From contig JAYVIV010000113.1 in NCBI GenBank assembly GCA_043769985.1, positions 1 through 14,238 of the forward strand: a stretch of 14,238 nucleotides of DNA. The letters are read 5' to 3'. Position numbers and translations under genes: made by a program. Every line of letters starts with the position of its first letter. The stretch's first letter is position 1. This stretch comes from Arcicella sp043769985. Lineage in GTDB: Bacteria > Bacteroidota > Bacteroidia > Cytophagales > Spirosomataceae. Below the pieces are notes generated by a model, which worked only from the letters and a program-made list of their open reading frames with translations, did not search any database and was not told the DNA's origin. Below, piece after piece: positions 12,273-14,238 of this stretch.

Positions 12273-14164
12273 CCCTCGTCATCAAATTTAACCTCCTCAT
12301 TTCCAACCATTTCACGAATAATTGCTTGGAATTTTGATTGATTGATGGGTTGCATAATTTGTGTTATTAGTTGTAAATTCATCGCTCCATTTTGTAATAA
12401 TTGTTTGATTTTTAAGCGGGTTGCTTTTTCTCCTTCTTTATCATCCTCTTCAATTTTATTTTGCTTTTGTTTCTTTAAGCAATTATCACAAATTCCACAT
12501 TGGGCATCGGTTATTTCGTTAAAATATTCTAATAATAATTGCGTTCGGCAACGATTTGGTTGTTCGGCATAATGCTTTACAGACCTTGCTTTTTGAACGT
12601 CTCGTTCCTTTCTATTTTTGATTTCTAATTCTTGCAAAGGCAATTCTCGAAGGTCAAATCTTGGGGTGAGAAATGTCAATTGTGGTTGATCTTTTTGTTT
12701 ATCATAAAACAAAATGTCGAATTTTTCTAAGGTTAATAACCACGTTTCAATTTCCTTCACGGGAATGGAATAGGCTTTAGCAATATTTGCTTCTGAAATA
12801 TTCAAAAAAGTCCCAAAAAGCTCCCCCCCGTACATTCTGAGCAATAATTTGATAAAAGAATCGTATTTAGGATTGCGTAATTGAAAGTCATAAAGTTGTC
12901 TATTATCAACTTTGAACATCAATTTTGAAGTATTTTTAAAGCCTTCAGAAAGCTGAATGAACCCTTGATTTTCAAGGATTTTTAAGGCAAAATAAGTATC
13001 AGTAGGCGGCAAGTCGAATCGTCTTTGGAATTCGATTAAATCAAAATCAAAGCTATTAAATTCACCAGAACCCACTGCCAATTGAAACAAATTTCCAAGG
13101 CATTGATACACTCGTCTAATCAACTCGATGGGAGGATAAGATTGTAACACATTTTTCTCCAAACCGTCCACATCAGGTTGATTGTACAACACAACTGCAT
13201 AAGCCTTTTCGCCATCACGCCCTGCCCGTCCTGCCTCTTGATAATAGGCTTCCAAGGTGTCGGGTAAATCCAGATGAATCACCGTTCTGACATCGGGTTT
13301 ATCAATGCCCATTCCGAAAGCATTTGTAGCTACGATGGCTCTAACACGGTTTTTAATCCAATTTTCTTGTCGCTTAGTTCGTTCGGTAGGATTTAATCCT
13401 GCATGATAAAAAGTGGACTGTATATTATATTTATTGAGCATATCCGAAACCTCCTGCGTTCGACGGCGATTGCGTACATAAACTACCGCTGAACCTTGAA
13501 CATTCTGCAAAATCTTCATCAAACGTCTTTCTTTATCATCTTCTTTAAAAGTTGAATAAGACAAGTTGGCTCGTGCAAAACTTTGTTGAAAAACCATCGG
13601 ATTTGTCATCTCCAGTTTTTCGACAATATCTTTCTTAACTTCCTCCGTTGCCGTTGCCGTCAAGGCAATCATTGGAATAGGAGGGAGGAGTTTTCTGAAC
13701 TCGGCAATTTTGGCGTAAGGTGGTCTGAAATCATAGCCCCATTGCGAAATACAGTGAGCTTCGTCAATTGCCAAGAGATTTATTTTCATCTGTTTAGCTC
13801 TTTCGATAAAGATTTTTGTCTGTAATCTTTCGGGCGAAACGTAGAGGAATTTTATATCTCCATAAATGCAATTATCAAGGGCAATATCAATTTGGTTTTT
13901 GTGCATTCCCGAAAATATGCCAACGGCAGAAATATTTCTATTTTTAAGTTGCTGCACTTGGTCTTGCATCAATGCAATCAAGGGAGAAATCACAATACAA
14001 ACACCCTCAGACATCATGGCTGGCACTTGAAAACACAAGGATTTTCCTCCACCCGTTGGCATAAGAGCAAGCGTATCTCGTCCGTCCAAAACTGATTGAA
14101 TAATGTCAGTTTGAAGTGGACGGAAGTTGTGATATCCCCAGTATTGTTTTAGTATTTCAAGCAA
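12257..14164 (-). CDS. recQ: RecQ-family ATP-dependent DNA helicase
   Basis: This 635-residue superfamily 2 helicase unwinds DNA 3' to 5' in repair and recombination. The helicase signatures are complete: Q-motif FRPLQ (14-18), Walker A TGGGKS (37-42), DEAH (134-137) with the RecQ aromatic loop CISQWGYDFRP, TAT (169-173), ATNAFGMGIDKPDVR (279-293) and QEAGRAGRDG (309-318). A winged-helix-like region follows (about 345-500). The zinc cysteines come late: C539, C556, C559 and C562 in CGICDNC. The end lacks a recognisable HRDC domain and holds a small helical/wing segment. In E. coli RecQ the zinc cluster comes before the winged helix, near residue 380-403; here the order is reversed, which I associate with a second Bacteroidota RecQ type. 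The only start giving the expected N-terminus is TTG at 14164; the next upstream in-frame stop is TAG at about 14188. Confidence 0.93.
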   Translation of the reverse strand: MLEILKQYWGYHNFRPLQTDIIQSVLDGRDTLALMPTGGGKSLCFQVPAMMSEGVCIVISPLIALMQDQVQQLKNRNISAVGIFSGMHKNQIDIALDNCIYGDIKFLYVSPERLQTKIFIERAKQMKINLLAIDEAHCISQWGYDFRPPYAKIAEFRKLLPPIPMIALTATATEEVKKDIVEKLEMTNPMVFQQSFARANLSYSTFKEDDKERRLMKILQNVQGSAVVYVRNRRRTQEVSDMLNKYNIQSTFYHAGLNPTERTKRQENWIKNRVRAIVATNAFGMGIDKPDVRTVIHLDLPDTLEAYYQEAGRAGRDGEKAYAVVLYNQPDVDGLEKNVLQSYPPIELIRRVYQCLGNLFQLAVGSGEFNSFDFDLIEFQRRFDLPPTDTYFALKILENQGFIQLSEGFKNTSKLMFKVDNRQLYDFQLRNPKYDSFIKLLLRMYGGELFGTFLNISEANIAKAYSIPVKEIETWLLTLEKFDILFYDKQKDQPQLTFLTPRFDLRELPLQELEIKNRKERDVQKARSVKHYAEQPNRCRTQLLLEYFNEITDAQCGICDNCLKKQKQNKIEEDDKEGEKATRLKIKQLLQNGAMNLQLITQIMQPINQSKFQAIIREMVGNEEVKFDDEGRLSL

Positions 14165-14181
14165 TTGTTGTATTATTAAAC

Positions 14182-14205
14182 GGAACTATCTACTATTTGA
14201 CGCAA
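14182..14205 (+). repeat. Third copy of the CTACTATTTGACGCAA border motif
   Basis: CTACTATTTGACGCAA (14190-14205), preceded by GGAACTAT, matches the borders of the palindromic element at 10332-10523. Over 23 bases it differs from the left border there at only two positions. It lies 17 bases upstream of the recQ start. No inverted partner is visible before the window ends. Confidence 0.8.
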
Positions 14206-14207
14206 AA

Positions 14208-14238
14208 CCTCACCCCCGACCCCTCTCCGATGGAGAGG
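14208..14238. repeat. Start of a C-rich palindromic repeat, cut by the window edge
   Basis: After the border motif comes CCTCACCCCCGACCCC, then CCTCTCC (14222-14228) paired with GGAGAGG (14232-14238) around GAT. Sequences of this CCTCACCCCC...CCTCTCC...GGAGAGG form are common dispersed intergenic repeats in several phyla (general knowledge). The element surely continues to the right. Confidence 0.7.

Noticed and set aside
1..14238. CRISPR array, tRNA or rRNA genes
   Set aside because: I saw no regularly spaced identical repeats with unique spacers, no cloverleaf-like segment and no rRNA-like sequence. The repeats present are isolated palindromes and short heptamers.

Overview
The window looks like chromosome from a Bacteroidota bacterium, most likely of the Cytophagales. 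The DNA is AT-rich and start codons sit behind A-rich leaders (several read CTAAAAAAATG or TTAAAAAAATG) rather than Shine-Dalgarno sites. A few TAnnTTTG boxes, the Bacteroidota -7 promoter consensus, are visible. The gene content fits: paired ExbD proteins, a TonB with the FPGG...CDEEA C-terminal domain, PepSY-like lipoproteins, and a RecQ with a late zinc motif. This placement is inference from protein style; no rRNA gene is present.

Layout. (1) Positions 10-6027, all + strand, form an energy-transduction locus: two divergent ExbD paralogues, TonB, an 82-residue two-helix membrane protein, a PstS-like phosphate-binding-fold lipoprotein, and a large secreted TPR protein. ExbB is expected just left of the window. 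Good terminators follow tonB, the small membrane protein and the TPR gene, so this is a conserved neighbourhood with several transcripts rather than one operon. A 146-bp long-armed inverted repeat lies between the PstS-like and TPR genes. (2) At 6237-6278 a 20-bp perfect hairpin separates the TPR gene from a convergent - strand lipoprotein gene carrying two PepSY-like repeats. Upstream of that gene is a decayed GntR/HutC-type regulator (7051-7416) with a palindrome that could be its old operator. (3) Positions 7768-8815 hold a tandem pair of paralogous secreted 130-residue proteins, closed by a strong terminator. (4) Positions 8958-11391 hold a MaoC-type hydratase, a FabG-type reductase and a second SDR, suggesting (R)-3-hydroxyacyl-thioester chemistry. 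The 355-bp gap between the two SDR genes is filled with nested palindromes. (5) Positions 11463-12246 hold an overlapping two-gene unit, a basic-core protein of unknown family followed by an XRE helix-turn-helix protein. It looks like a type II toxin-antitoxin module with a palindrome at its promoter. (6) On the - strand, 12257-14164 encodes a RecQ-family helicase whose only plausible start is TTG. Its upstream flank is a third copy of a 16-bp motif that also borders the palindromic element at 10332-10523, followed by the beginning of a C-rich palindromic repeat.

I found no unmistakable new system. The best leads are the repeated CTACTATTTGACGCAA border motif attached to unrelated palindromes, the TonB/PstS-like/TPR locus without phosphate transporter genes, the duplicated small secreted proteins, the candidate toxin-antitoxin pair, and the GntR pseudogene beside a preserved palindrome.
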